Assembly: GCA_016200895.1 (NCBI GenBank)
Contig: JACQDX010000101.1
Span: 1 to 64,000 of the forward strand
Source: Burkholderiales bacterium
Lineage (GTDB): Bacteria; Pseudomonadota; Gammaproteobacteria; Burkholderiales; Burkholderiaceae_D
DNA: 64,000 nucleotides
Direction of reading: 5' to 3'
Shown piece by piece: positions 24,784-35,384 of this stretch. A program made the translations under genes and the position numbers. The first letter of the stretch is position 1, and each line of letters opens with the position of its first letter. Under the pieces are notes generated by a model that did no database searches, was not told the DNA's origin, and was given only the letters and a program-made list of their open reading frames with translations.

Positions 24784-26868
24784 TCAAATCAAGGTATTCA
24801 AAAATACAATAATTTTTCCAGCAGATTTTGATTTTTCACCCATTTTTTTCCAATAAACGACATACTGACTCGAAAAGATATTTATATTGAATTTTCCTTC
24901 CTCTTCAATCTCGTCAATTCCGAAACTAATTTCAGGAATGGCATTTTTTATATTCGCCCCAAGTTCAATCAAATAATTTGAGCATATTTTTTCGGCGAAA
25001 TGATTAACAAATACAATGGTATCTTCATCATCAATGCCAAAGATAGGTGCGGGAACAAATTGCAATGCCTCGCGTACAATATTTAAACTAATTTCGTCTC
25101 GAGAAATTTGACTCTCTTTCCGCTTAAGCATATCTGCCAACAAACGGTTAGATCGTACTAATTCCTGATTCGTCGTTTGAATTTGAATATTCAATCTGCG
25201 GTTTTCATCTTCCATTTCTTTGTATTGAAATGCGCCACGTATATTCGTTCGCAACAGATCATCATCCCAAGGTTTTGTTAAAAATTTATAGATGGCTCCT
25301 TCATTGATGGCGTCTGTGATGTACTGAAGCTCAGTATAACCCGATAGAATAATACGTACTGTATCGGGATATAATTCTTTGGCAGTGCGCAAAAAATCAA
25401 CACCTGTCATTACTGGCATTCTCTGGTCAGAGATAATGACATCAATCCTGTCATTTTTTAGGATTGTTAAGCCTTCATGTCCACTTTCCGCGGTATATAT
25501 TTTATAGTTGTCACGTCTAAATAAACGTTTAAGTGCATTTAGAATATTTGGTTCGTCGTCTACAAGCAAAAGGGCCCGGTCGGGCTTCTTCAAAGCTAAT
25601 AGATGGTTCGCTAAGAAAGGGTTTCCTTTAAAAAAATTGCTTATTCCTTCTGCGGTTAATGGCTTTGAAAAAAAATGCCCCTGTATTTGATCACACATAC
25701 TGTCGCGAAGGAACTGACATTGCATTTCCGTTTCAACTCCTTCTGCAATTACTTCCATGCCTAAATTATGAGCCATGGAAATTACCGCCTTCGTAATAGC
25801 CGCATCTTGGACGTCGCCAGGAAGTTGTTGTATAAATGTTTGATCAATTTTCACGAAATCAAATGGAAACCGTTTGAGATTATTTAAGGCAGAATATCCA
25901 GTACCAAAGTCGTCAAGTGAAAGAATAAAACCTTTGGATTTAAGATTGGCTATTGCTTGATCAATGTCTATATTCGTGTCTAACAGAGTGCTCTCCGTTA
26001 TTTCTAAAGAGATGTGACTCGCCGTTATCTCACTGTCGGAGAGCAATTCGAGTAGTCGATCCGAAAAACAAAGATCTCCTAATTGCTGGGGAGAGATATT
26101 GATGGAGACACATGGAAGTATTATCCTCTCATCCATCCAATAATGGATATCTACACAAACTTGGCGAACGATCCATTCACCAAGAGTGACCATAAAACCG
26201 ACGCTCTCTGCGATAGGAATGAAGATGGATGGGGGAACTTCTTTTCTAATAGAATGGTTCCATCGTAGGAAAGCCTCAACGCCAGTTTGATTACCAATTT
26301 TAAGGTCAGCTTTTGGTTGATAGCAAAGTTCGAATTCCTTCGAATTTATCGCTCTTTGAAATTCGTTAACAATGCTGATTCGTTCACTTGCATTTGGTTC
26401 GCTCAGAAAAGAATAAAATTGGATATTTTTATTTCGCAACATTGCTGACTTTTGCATTGCAATTTGTGAAAAAAGGTAGAGCTCATCTGCTCGCTTACTA
26501 TCAAAAGGATAGATCGAGATTCCTAGAGAACAAGTCAGATAGATTTCTTTATGATTCGCAATGAGAGGAAGCTCCATTGCCTTGCAAATTTGATTGGCTA
26601 TTTGTGGAATGGTTTCTACACTATCAAAACTAGAGCATATGATTGTAAATTGATTTTTTCCAGCATAGAAAATCGAGCCTGATTCTAAAATCGCGCCGTG
26701 TAACCGTTCCGTTAAAATTCTAAAAATCGGGCCGTCGGATTCTGATCTTTTTCCAACCTCAATATCATCAAAGTCACTTACCCACAAATTAAGGACTGCA
26801 AAAGGATTTTTTGCATCTGATATTGATTTTATGGAGGACATGATGCTAGAGGCTGTTGTAACGTTCAT
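24784..26868 (-). CDS. Degenerate GGDEF - EAL - receiver - PAS signalling protein
   Basis: This is a 694-residue protein. Residues about 20-155 are a GGDEF domain with the active motif ruined (YAGKNQF at 68-74). Residues about 165-410 are an EAL phosphodiesterase domain with EAF instead of EAL (198-200), but with DDFGTGYS (319-326) and EGVETE kept. Residues about 432-550 are a receiver with D436/D437, phospho-acceptor D481 and K532. A coiled coil and a PAS-like region (VPAPIFGIDDEDTIVFVN) follow. It is likely a phosphodiesterase or c-di-GMP sensor controlled by phosphorylation. It sits between a PAS kinase (upstream) and an HDOD gene (downstream) on the same strand. A paralogue is at 29757. 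Confidence 0.87.
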   Translation of the reverse strand: MNVTTASSIMSSIKSISDAKNPFAVLNLWVSDFDDIEVGKRSESDGPIFRILTERLHGAILESGSIFYAGKNQFTIICSSFDSVETIPQIANQICKAMELPLIANHKEIYLTCSLGISIYPFDSKRADELYLFSQIAMQKSAMLRNKNIQFYSFLSEPNASERISIVNEFQRAINSKEFELCYQPKADLKIGNQTGVEAFLRWNHSIRKEVPPSIFIPIAESVGFMVTLGEWIVRQVCVDIHYWMDERIILPCVSINISPQQLGDLCFSDRLLELLSDSEITASHISLEITESTLLDTNIDIDQAIANLKSKGFILSLDDFGTGYSALNNLKRFPFDFVKIDQTFIQQLPGDVQDAAITKAVISMAHNLGMEVIAEGVETEMQCQFLRDSMCDQIQGHFFSKPLTAEGISNFFKGNPFLANHLLALKKPDRALLLVDDEPNILNALKRLFRRDNYKIYTAESGHEGLTILKNDRIDVIISDQRMPVMTGVDFLRTAKELYPDTVRIILSGYTELQYITDAINEGAIYKFLTKPWDDDLLRTNIRGAFQYKEMEDENRRLNIQIQTTNQELVRSNRLLADMLKRKESQISRDEISLNIVREALQFVPAPIFGIDDEDTIVFVNHFAEKICSNYLIELGANIKNAIPEISFGIDEIEEEGKFNINIFSSQYVVYWKKMGEKSKSAGKIIVFLNTLI

Positions 26869-26978
26869 GTTGCTAGTCTCTCTAAAATATAAAGAACAGC
26901 AAGTCAGAGTTAAGACTTATCGAAAACCTCTATCATGCTTATCTCTTCAAAGATTGCATTTAATGACAAATAACTGTA

Positions 26979-28289
26979 CTAAACATCTGGCCGAAAAGGA
27001 AGGTGTACAGTGAAACAGGTTCCTTTGCCTACAGTACTATTTACTTCAATTCTGCCACCATGTTTTTTGATGATGCCGTAGGAAAGTGATAACCCTAGCC
27101 CAGTGCCACTGCCAACGGGTTTAGTAGTAAAAAACGGTTCGAAAATCCGATTCAAATTTTCAGGCGGTATTCCAGATCCAGTGTCTGAAACTTTGATCCA
27201 TACACCTTCCTTTTCACAGCCAGTGCTTATCTTGATTACTCCATTTTCTTTTATCGCATGTGACGCATTCACAAGCAAGTTCATGATTACTTGATTGACT
27301 TGTGAAATTACACATTTTACTGGGGGTAATTGCCCATAATCTTTGATGACATTTGCCTTATATTTGATCTCGTTATTTACTATGTTCAGGGTACTGTCTA
27401 TACCATGGTGTATGTCCGCTTCCTGCCAATCAGTTTCTCCTACATGAGAAAAATCTTTAAGAGATTGAACAATATCTTTGACCCGCTTTAAACCATCCAT
27501 GGATTCATGGACCAGATCATGAATATCGTCCTTCAAGAATGCAAGATCCGCATCTTCACGAACGACATTCATTTTGGCGATGATTGATTCTTGTGAAGCG
27601 TCTTTGATTAATTTTTCAAATTCATCGATAACGGAAAACAATTTTTCCACATAATTTTGCAAGGTGCCTACATTTGAATTAATAAACCCTATGGGGTTAT
27701 TAATCTCATGTGCAATACCTGCAGCTAACTGGCCAACGGAAGCCATTTTTTCTGACTGCAATAGCTGCTCATGCGCCTCTTGCAGCTTCTTGATGAGCGA
27801 TTGTTGCTCTTCACCTTTTTTGAATAAGGCATCCTCCATTTTTTTGCGTTCCGTGATGTCTGTAAGTGAGCCAACAACCTCAACCGGATTACCTGCTTCA
27901 TCACGAATTAGACGCAGCATGTCGTGCATCCACACGTATTGACCGCTGCGACTCATAAATCGATATTCGTACGTGCGCTCGCCTTCAGTAAACAGTTTTG
28001 CGATACTTGAGAAAATCTGAGGGACATCTTCAGGGTGAATGTGCTCAAACCAGAAATTGGGATCTGCAAGCATTTCTTCCGGGTGGTAACCTAAAACATG
28101 CACGGCATTGTTGCTGACAAAGGTCATTTTGAAGTCACCCGTTGGAACACTGCTATAGATGATGGCAGGGGTATTGTCGATTAAATACTGCAGCCTTGCA
28201 TTATCAGACAGGTTTGTAGGAGAAGCGAGCGAGGGGGTTGAACCTGTGACAGGAGGCAGGATGCTAAATTCTTCAAATTGATTGCTCAT
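26979..28289 (-). CDS. PAS-domain sensor histidine kinase
   Basis: This is a 436-residue soluble kinase. Residues about 25-155 are a PAS/PAC module of PAS_3 type ([46 protein letters not shown]), then a coiled coil. The H-box is [15 protein letters not shown], with an N-box and G-boxes ([37 protein letters not shown]). It lies 110 bases upstream of the receiver-containing EAL gene, which is the natural target of its phosphate. It diverges from the FIST gene at 28596. Confidence 0.88.
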   Translation of the reverse strand: MSNQFEEFSILPPVTGSTPSLASPTNLSDNARLQYLIDNTPAIIYSSVPTGDFKMTFVSNNAVHVLGYHPEEMLADPNFWFEHIHPEDVPQIFSSIAKLFTEGERTYEYRFMSRSGQYVWMHDMLRLIRDEAGNPVEVVGSLTDITERKKMEDALFKKGEEQQSLIKKLQEAHEQLLQSEKMASVGQLAAGIAHEINNPIGFINSNVGTLQNYVEKLFSVIDEFEKLIKDASQESIIAKMNVVREDADLAFLKDDIHDLVHESMDGLKRVKDIVQSLKDFSHVGETDWQEADIHHGIDSTLNIVNNEIKYKANVIKDYGQLPPVKCVISQVNQVIMNLLVNASHAIKENGVIKISTGCEKEGVWIKVSDTGSGIPPENLNRIFEPFFTTKPVGSGTGLGLSLSYGIIKKHGGRIEVNSTVGKGTCFTVHLPFRPDV

Positions 28290-28595
28290 AGTCTTCGCTA
28301 AAGGTAAGGAACAACTTCAGAATTAAACTGCCTTTGACAAACTTCCGACCGCTCTTATATTAGACTAGATGCACCTGAAGTTATATTGCAACAATTGTAA
28401 AATATAAACAAAATTTCACAAATTGCAAATACTGAGTCCTTGATAAAAAAGGTTACACGTATAGTATAGATTAATAGGATTTGCTTGCTAGCAAGTTATC
28501 CATGTTGCGATGCAAGAAAATATTGTTTGGCAACGGCTCCTATGAAAGGTGCATTCTCAAGTCATTGAAAGAATCTAAGCAAAAAGAGAACAGTC
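28290..28595. promoter_or_regulatory. Divergent promoter region between PAS kinase and FIST gene
   Basis: An A+T-rich stretch of 306 bases separates the two divergent genes. A rightward promoter is suggested by TTGATA at 28440-28445 with TAGTAT at 28462-28467 (16-base spacer), though overlapping TATAGT/TATAGA hexamers leave the -10 ambiguous. Confidence 0.35.
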
Positions 28596-29753
28596 ATGCA
28601 AGTATCTCAAACTATTTTCCTTGATGGGCAAGCACCTCAGTTTCCGCTTTCTCACTCACCCAAAGCTAGCCAGCTCGTCTTTTTTTTTGGCAGTTCTTCC
28701 CTGTTATCAAATCCGGCAAATTTCCAAGTAGTCCGAACAGCGTTCCCGGACGGCATCATCGTCGGCTGTTCCACTGCGGGAGAAATTCATGGCACAACCG
28801 TGAGCGACGATACCCTGGTCGTGACTGTCGTTGATTTTGAACACACTCCACTGCATTTTGCCAAGGTTGATATTCATGAAGCTCCTCAGAGCTTCAGCGC
28901 AGGTCAAGCCTTGATTGAATCCTTGCCTGCAAATGATTTGACACACGTGTTGATATTCTCTGACGGACTAAAAGTGAATGGAACAGAGTTGACGCGTGGA
29001 CTCAAAGCACAATTACCTTCACATGTAGAAGTAACCGGTGGCTTGTCAGCAGACGGCGCAAATTTCAAGAAAACCCTGGTATGCGCAAATGATCTTCCGG
29101 CAGAAGGACAAATCGTGGCAGTTGGCTTGTATGGGCACCATATCAAAGTCAGTTACGGTTCATTGGGAGGATGGGACTCATTTGGCCCTGACAGGCAAAT
29201 TACGCGTTCTATTGGTAATGTTCTTTATGACCTGGATGGCCAGCCAGCGCTGGAATTGTATAAGAACTATCTGGGTGAACACGCAGCCGGATTGCCGTCC
29301 ACTGCATTATTGTTCCCTCTATCTCTACGTAACGCCTGGCAACAAGGCACCGATACAAATTCGGGTAGCGGCATCGTACGTACCATTCTGGGCGTCAATG
29401 AAGCTGATCAAAGCATGACTTTTGCTGGCGACATGCCTGAAGGCGCCTATGCACGTCTGATGAAAGCAAATTTTGAACGCCTTATCGACGGTGCGAGCGA
29501 AGCTGCGAAAATTTGTGCAACTCCCATACAGAATAAAGTGGCAGACCTTGCTTTGTTAATTAGCTGCGTAGGACGAAAACTGGTTCTCAAGCAAAGAATT
29601 GAAGAGGAAGTCGAAGCAGTACGTGAGGTTCTGGGGCAGCAAGCCATGCTTGCCGGTTTTTACTCTTATGGCGAGATATCTCCACATATGTTTGGCAGCC
29701 CTTGTGAACTACATAATCAGACGATGACTATCACAACGTTCCGAGAGACTTGA
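28596..29753 (+). CDS. FIST sensor-domain protein
   Basis: This 385-residue cytosolic protein is formed entirely by the FIST N and C domains: VFFFGSSSLLS, FPDGIIVGCSTAGEI, VLIFSDGLKVNGTEL, EVTGGLSADGANF and a C-terminal GQQAMLAGFYSYGEISP. FIST domains are thought to sense small ligands, perhaps amino acids, and are usually linked to signalling outputs. The stop is three bases before the start of the GGDEF-EAL-receiver gene, so the two are surely co-expressed. It probably supplies the sensory input to that enzyme. Confidence 0.9.
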   Translation: MQVSQTIFLDGQAPQFPLSHSPKASQLVFFFGSSSLLSNPANFQVVRTAFPDGIIVGCSTAGEIHGTTVSDDTLVVTVVDFEHTPLHFAKVDIHEAPQSFSAGQALIESLPANDLTHVLIFSDGLKVNGTELTRGLKAQLPSHVEVTGGLSADGANFKKTLVCANDLPAEGQIVAVGLYGHHIKVSYGSLGGWDSFGPDRQITRSIGNVLYDLDGQPALELYKNYLGEHAAGLPSTALLFPLSLRNAWQQGTDTNSGSGIVRTILGVNEADQSMTFAGDMPEGAYARLMKANFERLIDGASEAAKICATPIQNKVADLALLISCVGRKLVLKQRIEEEVEAVREVLGQQAMLAGFYSYGEISPHMFGSPCELHNQTMTITTFRET

Positions 29754-29756
29754 TTT

Positions 29757-31814
29757 ATGCACAGCTTGCTTCGACGTCAGATAAGCCGTTTATTTGGTGA
29801 CGCTAAAGCCCTACCCAGGGAGCTGGATAAACTCTTCCAGGCAATTAATGCAACTTATAAACAGGCAGACATCGACAGAGCTATGACAGAGCGTTCGCTG
29901 GATATCGCTTCCCAGGAAATGCTGCAACAAAACCGCGCCCTCGCAGAAGAATTAAGAATAAGGAAAGCCGCAGAATCGCAGTTAATATATTTGACCAATT
30001 ACGATGAATTAACCGGTCTGGTGAATCGTAATCTATTGAATGACCGCCTCAAGCATGCACTTGTCACTGCTAACAGACATCAGCACAAACTGGTTGTACT
30101 GACATTGGGCCTCGATCATTTTAAAGTCATCAACGACAGTCTTGGTCCGGCTATAGGTAATGAATTACTGAAAATCGTTACAGAGCGCCTTAGTGTTTGT
30201 GTGCGTGGCAGCGACACTGTGGCACGTTTAAGTGGCGATGAGTTTGCGTTGATACTTATAGAGCAGAGCGAAGAAATTTTACGCGCTGATAACCAGCCCA
30301 AGGAAATTGATGTCGATTCCTTCTACCCCCGTTTAAATGAAATCCTGCAGCGAATACTGACTACAGTTTCCAGAACAGTACTGCTCGCCGGACAAGAACT
30401 GCAGATCACCTGCAGTATAGGAGTCAGCCAATATCCACAAGACGGTGATGATCCAGATGTATTGCTGATGAATGCCAATGCCGCATTAAGTAGCGCTAAA
30501 CAGTTAGGGCGAAATAACTATCAATTTTATACATCGGACTTAAGCGTGAGACTGAATGAGAAATTGATGATGCAAGGCAAATTAAGATTGGCATTAGAGC
30601 GGGAAGAATTTATTTTGCACTATCAACCACAAGTTGATTTTCGCACAGGCCATATTGTTGGAGTTGAGGCATTGATACGCTGGAACCAGCCGGATTTCGG
30701 TTTGATTCCACCTGGCAAATTTATTGGATTGGCAGAGGAGACTGGATTAATCCTGCCCATAGGGGCGTGGGTCATACGTACAGCTTGCGGGCAATGTAAG
30801 AGCTGGCAAGATCAAGGACTGGGAAAACTCCGCATTGCTATTAATTTGTCGGTACGTCAATTCGCAGAACCCAATTTAGTGAATTTTGTGAGAGAGGTGT
30901 TGCTGGAAACCGGCCTTGAACCTCAATATTTGGAAATCGAATTAACTGAGAGCCTGGTCATGACAGATGTCGAGCGTTCTATAGATATTTTGCGTGGCCT
31001 GAAGGCACTTGGAATTCAATTGTCGATTGACGATTTCGGCACTGGCTACTCCAGCCTGTCTTACCTGAAGCGCTTTCCCATCGATATCCTGAAGATCGAT
31101 CAATCCTTTGTGCGCGACATACAGAAATCTGACGATGCCGCTATTGTCAAAGCCATTATTTCCATGGCACACAGTCTGGGCATGCACGTCATTGCCGAAG
31201 GTGTAGAAACTGAGGCTCAGTGTGATTTCTTACGGATTAATCTATGTGACGAGATTCAAGGATTTTTATTTTCCAAGGGAATCCCAAAGAGCGAGATGGA
31301 AATGTTGTTGCGTGAAAAACGCCGTCTTCCTGACAGGCTTTTACACTTTGCACAACACGACCGGACCTTGCTTCTGGTCGATGATGACGAGAATATACTT
31401 GCCACATTAAAGCGTGCATTACGCAGTGAAAAGTGTACGATTTTGACAGCAAATAGTGCAAAGGCCGGACTAGAGCTGCTAGCCCTATATCAGATTGACG
31501 TCATCATTTCTGACCAACAGATGCCAGAAATGACCGGCATTGAATTTCTCCACATTGTTAAACAAAAATGTCCCGAGACAATCCGGATTGTTCTCTCTGG
31601 TTATGCCGATATGCAATCGATTGTCGATGGCATCAACCAGGGGGTAATCTATCAGTTCATGATGAAACCTTGGAATGATACAAGTCTTCGTTGTTATATC
31701 GAAGACGCTTTCAAGCAAAAAGAATTGATTGACGAAAATAGGCGCCTCAAGTCTGCAATGCATGCCCTCAATCTTCATGCTCTTAAACAGAATCGTCTGA
31801 CGGTGTCGCACTAG
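29757..31814 (+). CDS. GGDEF - EAL - receiver dual c-di-GMP enzyme
   Basis: This is a 685-residue protein. It has an N-terminal helix/coiled coil (25-75) and GGDEF domain 78-260 with SGDEF (159-163) and an RGSD inhibitory site five residues earlier. The EAL domain covers 270-520 with EALIRW (304-309), DDFGTGYS (425-432) and EGVETE. The C-terminal receiver covers 537-655 with D542/D543, phospho-acceptor D586 and K637. All motifs look functional, so it may both make and hydrolyse c-di-GMP under phosphorylation control. The receiver at the C-terminus rather than the N-terminus is shared with the paralogue at 24784. Translated directly after the FIST gene. Confidence 0.9.
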   Translation: MHSLLRRQISRLFGDAKALPRELDKLFQAINATYKQADIDRAMTERSLDIASQEMLQQNRALAEELRIRKAAESQLIYLTNYDELTGLVNRNLLNDRLKHALVTANRHQHKLVVLTLGLDHFKVINDSLGPAIGNELLKIVTERLSVCVRGSDTVARLSGDEFALILIEQSEEILRADNQPKEIDVDSFYPRLNEILQRILTTVSRTVLLAGQELQITCSIGVSQYPQDGDDPDVLLMNANAALSSAKQLGRNNYQFYTSDLSVRLNEKLMMQGKLRLALEREEFILHYQPQVDFRTGHIVGVEALIRWNQPDFGLIPPGKFIGLAEETGLILPIGAWVIRTACGQCKSWQDQGLGKLRIAINLSVRQFAEPNLVNFVREVLLETGLEPQYLEIELTESLVMTDVERSIDILRGLKALGIQLSIDDFGTGYSSLSYLKRFPIDILKIDQSFVRDIQKSDDAAIVKAIISMAHSLGMHVIAEGVETEAQCDFLRINLCDEIQGFLFSKGIPKSEMEMLLREKRRLPDRLLHFAQHDRTLLLVDDDENILATLKRALRSEKCTILTANSAKAGLELLALYQIDVIISDQQMPEMTGIEFLHIVKQKCPETIRIVLSGYADMQSIVDGINQGVIYQFMMKPWNDTSLRCYIEDAFKQKELIDENRRLKSAMHALNLHALKQNRLTVSH

Positions 31815-32073
31815 CGCTAAGGCCCAATCACTCACAAAGAGGTTAGAATACTATTTTGTCTATATATTTTGGATAGTAATTCGTATTTACATTGTTCACT
31901 TGATTCAAATTCAATAATTCGAAGGCTAGCTTATTGTGTCCTGAAATTTATATGACCCTTGTCAACTATCGCTTTTGATGGCTCTGGTATATTTCCCATA
32001 TGCAATAAAAACAGCATCGAGTGCTAACGCATGTATAGCCAGATAACTGCACCGACCTTCCTCACGTAAAAAT

Positions 32074-33642
32074 ATGATCAGCCCCTTACAATCAACTAAA
32101 ACTGCCGACGTAAGGATGAAGGGAATATCACTTGCTGCACTTGTGATTATTTTCGTCACCTTTGTTTGCGTATCGTTGATAGCTATGGATGGCTGGAGGA
32201 GTTGGACTGCCCGTAAAAGTCAGTTGCAAGAATCAGAGGTGTCTACTGCCAATATGGCGCGAGCTATAGCGCAGCATGCTGACGACACAATCAAAGGAGC
32301 AGATACCGCCTTGCTCGGTATTGTCGAGCGAGTTGAGGTGGATGGTATTGCACCAGTTGCGCTAGAGCGGCTCCATAAATTGATGGTACGCAGGACGATA
32401 GAATTAACTCAACTGAAAGGCCTGTTTGTGTATGACGCAAACGGACGTTGGTTGGTTAATTCTTTGCCGATCACGCCAGCGAATGTCAACAATTCAGATA
32501 GAGACTATTTTATTTATCACCGCACCCACCAGGAAGACAAACCGTATATCGGATTACCTATACAAAGTCGTTCAAGTGGCACCTGGATCATGACAGTATC
32601 GCGTCGCATCAATGATGCGGATGGTCGCTTTGCAGGCGTCGCTCTGGCAACGGTAGATATAGATTATTTCAATAAATTCTATAACAGTTTCAATTTAGGG
32701 AAAGATGGCGCAATCGTTTTGGTCATGGAACGTGGTGTATTGGTGACTCGCCGGCCTTTACTGGCAGATTCCACTGGCAAAAACATGTTGAGTACAACAA
32801 TTTATAAAGAGAGTCGAAACAAAGCTACGGGGACCTTCACAGTAAATTCGGCGCAGGATGGCGTAAAGAGACTGAATAGCTTTCGCCATCTAGATAAATA
32901 TCCCTTATTTGCGGCAGCAGCTTTGTCCGAAGAAGAGATCTTGGCGGAATGGACGGCGGATACCTATCTGCATTCAGCCGGTGTCGGAATACTCGTATTG
33001 GTTCTGAGTTCTGTCGGATTTTATCTCGCCGGACAAATTAAATTACGGTTGGATGCAGAAGCGGAAAGCGCAACGGCCCGAGATGCCATGCAGAAACTGA
33101 ATCATGTTCTCGAGCGACTTTCTTTACAGGATGGACTGACAGAACTTGCGAACAGACGCAATTTTGATTTGGCATTGGAAGAAGAGTTTAATCGTGCGAT
33201 CCGGAATTCGAATTCATTAGCTCTGATTTTATTCGATGTTGATCACTTCAAGCGTTACAACGATATTTATGGCCATGCTGCCGGAGATGAATGCCTTAGG
33301 AAAATAGCCCAGGCTGCCAGATCTTGCCAGCGCCGTGCAGGAGATCTAATTGCCCGTTACGGCGGCGAGGAGTTTGCGGTCATTCTTCCTGCCACGGACG
33401 TTGAAGGTGCGAGAATGATCGCCGAGAATATTTGTCGTGCAATTTCTAGCCTTGCGATACCTCACGCTGGCAATGAGCCTGGGATAGTCACGGTTAGTGC
33501 AGGGGTGGACGCATTTATTCCCGTCAGAGAAGTGAACCGACCGGTTGATTTGATTGAAGGTTCTGACCAAGCGCTGTATTCCGCAAAAAGAAGTGGGCGA
33601 GATCGTGTGTGCCACAATGAGCGCTTCACACAGGCAGCTTGA
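32074..33642 (+). CDS. Membrane diguanylate cyclase with periplasmic Cache sensor
   Basis: This is a 522-residue protein. It has TM1 at about 18-40, a periplasmic double-Cache-type domain about 50-300 (FVYDANGRWLVNS, NNSDRDYFIYHRTH, SGTWIMTVSRRI), TM2 about 308-330 and a GGDEF domain about 355-515. The GGEEF motif is intact and RAGD five residues before it is the inhibitory site. It should synthesise c-di-GMP in response to an extracellular small molecule. ATG 32074 lacks a strong ribosome site; ATG 32116 (MKGISLAAL) is an alternative start. It lies 260 bases after the GGDEF-EAL-receiver gene. Confidence 0.88.
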   Translation: MISPLQSTKTADVRMKGISLAALVIIFVTFVCVSLIAMDGWRSWTARKSQLQESEVSTANMARAIAQHADDTIKGADTALLGIVERVEVDGIAPVALERLHKLMVRRTIELTQLKGLFVYDANGRWLVNSLPITPANVNNSDRDYFIYHRTHQEDKPYIGLPIQSRSSGTWIMTVSRRINDADGRFAGVALATVDIDYFNKFYNSFNLGKDGAIVLVMERGVLVTRRPLLADSTGKNMLSTTIYKESRNKATGTFTVNSAQDGVKRLNSFRHLDKYPLFAAAALSEEEILAEWTADTYLHSAGVGILVLVLSSVGFYLAGQIKLRLDAEAESATARDAMQKLNHVLERLSLQDGLTELANRRNFDLALEEEFNRAIRNSNSLALILFDVDHFKRYNDIYGHAAGDECLRKIAQAARSCQRRAGDLIARYGGEEFAVILPATDVEGARMIAENICRAISSLAIPHAGNEPGIVTVSAGVDAFIPVREVNRPVDLIEGSDQALYSAKRSGRDRVCHNERFTQAA

Positions 33643-34053
33643 AGAGAAATGCATTTTCATACTTCGTGTTTTTGTACGCCGACGTGGCGTTGTCGGTGCA
33701 CTCTGCGCCAATGAGCCCAGTCAGAGATCAGCTCGCGAAACAGAAAAGTAGTACGCCAAGACTTTCCGGGCACCCATACCGGCTGAGAATTTTCGTGCAC
33801 GACCTCTTTGCTCTGATGTCAGATGCAATTGCCGATCGTATTGACGTGCTCTCAGCTCAGCGGCGATATGTGGGGCGGTAGCGTGTCGCCCGCTTCCTTC
33901 CCCGAATCCTGCAACGCCTGCGTAAGCGCCAAAGCCGTCATGCCCTGATCTGGCGTATGAATAAGGAACGTTTGCCCGCGCGCTGGCTACCAGCGAACTG
34001 CGCAGTGAAAATTTTTCGAAAACCTTTTTTGAATATGAACATCCGCACAATCC
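33643..34053. other. Intergenic region between cyclase and porin genes
   Basis: About 410 bases hold only short overlapping frames without family features. The region is somewhat more G+C-rich than its neighbours and may contain a decayed gene, but nothing is identifiable. Confidence 0.4.
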
Positions 34054-34782
34054 CTAGAAGGTTTTACTAACCGACAGTACTAGCGAAGTTTTGCCTAAAT
34101 TTTTCATGTCTGGGGCTGGCCCCATATAACTGGTCGAATTTGTTCCAATCACAGCTAAGCTACCTGTTACTACGCCAAATTCTTTAGTGACTCCAATTTT
34201 CCAATCTGTATAACTGGCCACTGGTGTGTTGGTCACTTTTTGGTGACCAGCGTGTAAATTGATTGTGTATCCGTCTCCTAATTCAAAATTAGCACCAATA
34301 TCAAAGTAGGCGCTACCTTTGCTATTGGTGAAGCCAAATAAGTTACTGACCGAGTAAGAGTATTTTGCATAAGCGGGTCCATATCCAAGCTGACCATAAA
34401 TCTCCGTAGTATTGGCACTTGGGCTTAAGGCATTTGTAGGGTAAACATAGGACAGCACACCTACATCATATGAGATGTCTTTGCTTATTTGCCCCTTTTT
34501 TCCAGCGTATAAATCCCATTCAAGCCGTCCGCTTCCACCCTGATCTGTGATCCATTTGATTGTCGACAACCAGGTTCCAGCGTAGAACCCACTGGGGTTG
34601 TTATAATCTGCGCCACCTTGCAAAGCGGGTTGTAATTGGCTTTGAGAGATTCCACGATACCGATAGTCGGACACGAGTGCAGCGTTAAAAGTGAGTTCGT
34701 TGTCTGGTTTGCTGTCTTCAGCGGTGGCGACGTTACTCTGAAACGCGGTCACAAGTGCGACAACAATAAATATCTTTTTCAT
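34054..34782 (-). CDS. TorF-family putative outer-membrane porin
   Basis: This is a 242-residue protein with a signal peptide (MKKIFIVVALVTAFQSNVATA). Its family start TFNAALVSDYRYRGISQSQLQPALQGGADY is diagnostic for the TIGR02001/TorF porin-like group. Alternating beta-strand patterns and a terminal Phe (LVLSVSKTF) fit an outer-membrane barrel. The transported substrate is unknown. It has its own upstream region and lies 117 bases downstream of cheW on the same strand. Confidence 0.85.
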   Translation of the reverse strand: MKKIFIVVALVTAFQSNVATAEDSKPDNELTFNAALVSDYRYRGISQSQLQPALQGGADYNNPSGFYAGTWLSTIKWITDQGGSGRLEWDLYAGKKGQISKDISYDVGVLSYVYPTNALSPSANTTEIYGQLGYGPAYAKYSYSVSNLFGFTNSKGSAYFDIGANFELGDGYTINLHAGHQKVTNTPVASYTDWKIGVTKEFGVVTGSLAVIGTNSTSYMGPAPDMKNLGKTSLVLSVSKTF

Positions 34783-34898
34783 GATTCATTTTCCTTCGCA
34801 ATCGGGTGATATAACGAATTGACAAATGAAACTTTGCTGCATTGGGGGACAATCGAAGGCGACTTCAGCGTTTCGTTGATAGGTGATTGGTATTCACT

Positions 34899-35384
34899 TC
34901 AATATTGCATCAGCTTGTCAATATCGACCAATATCAACATCCGTTGATCAAGCGTTGCCAAGCCAATTAAATAGTCTGCATCGACCACAGTGCCCATTTT
35001 TGGGGCCGGTTTTATTTGATCTGGGGTCAAGGTAATGACATCCGATACGCTATCGACAACCATGCCTGTGATGTGACCGTTAACATTGAGTATGATCACA
35101 ACAGTGAATTGATTGTAGGCAGGTGTACTCAAATTAAACTTCAGGCGCATATCGATAATCGAAACAATTACGCCTCTTAAATTAATGACGCCTTTGACGA
35201 AATTTGGCGAGTTTGCAATGTGTGTCACATGCTCGTAGTTACGCAATTCCTGAATCTTTTGGATATCGACGCCATATTCTTCGCTTCCTAAGGTAAACGC
35301 CAAAAATTCAAGCGTACTGGTATCCGATAGATTTGCAAGAGCGGGCTCGTCGCCGCTTCCTGAGTGTGATGTCGCGATTTTCAC
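34899..35384 (-). CDS. cheW: CheW-type chemotaxis coupling protein
   Basis: This 161-residue protein contains a CheW domain (LAFTLGSEEYGVDIQKIQELRNYEHVTHIANSPNFVKGVINLRG, VVDSVSDVITL, LIGLATLDQRMLILVDIDKLM). It couples chemoreceptors to the kinase CheA. I chose the GTG at 35384 because AAAGGA lies five bases before it; the longer frame to 35426 has no such site. It lies downstream of the chemoreceptor at 35623, probably in one transcript. No cheA, cheR or cheB is in the window. Confidence 0.9.
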   Translation of the reverse strand: MKIATSHSGSGDEPALANLSDTSTLEFLAFTLGSEEYGVDIQKIQELRNYEHVTHIANSPNFVKGVINLRGVIVSIIDMRLKFNLSTPAYNQFTVVIILNVNGHITGMVVDSVSDVITLTPDQIKPAPKMGTVVDADYLIGLATLDQRMLILVDIDKLMQY

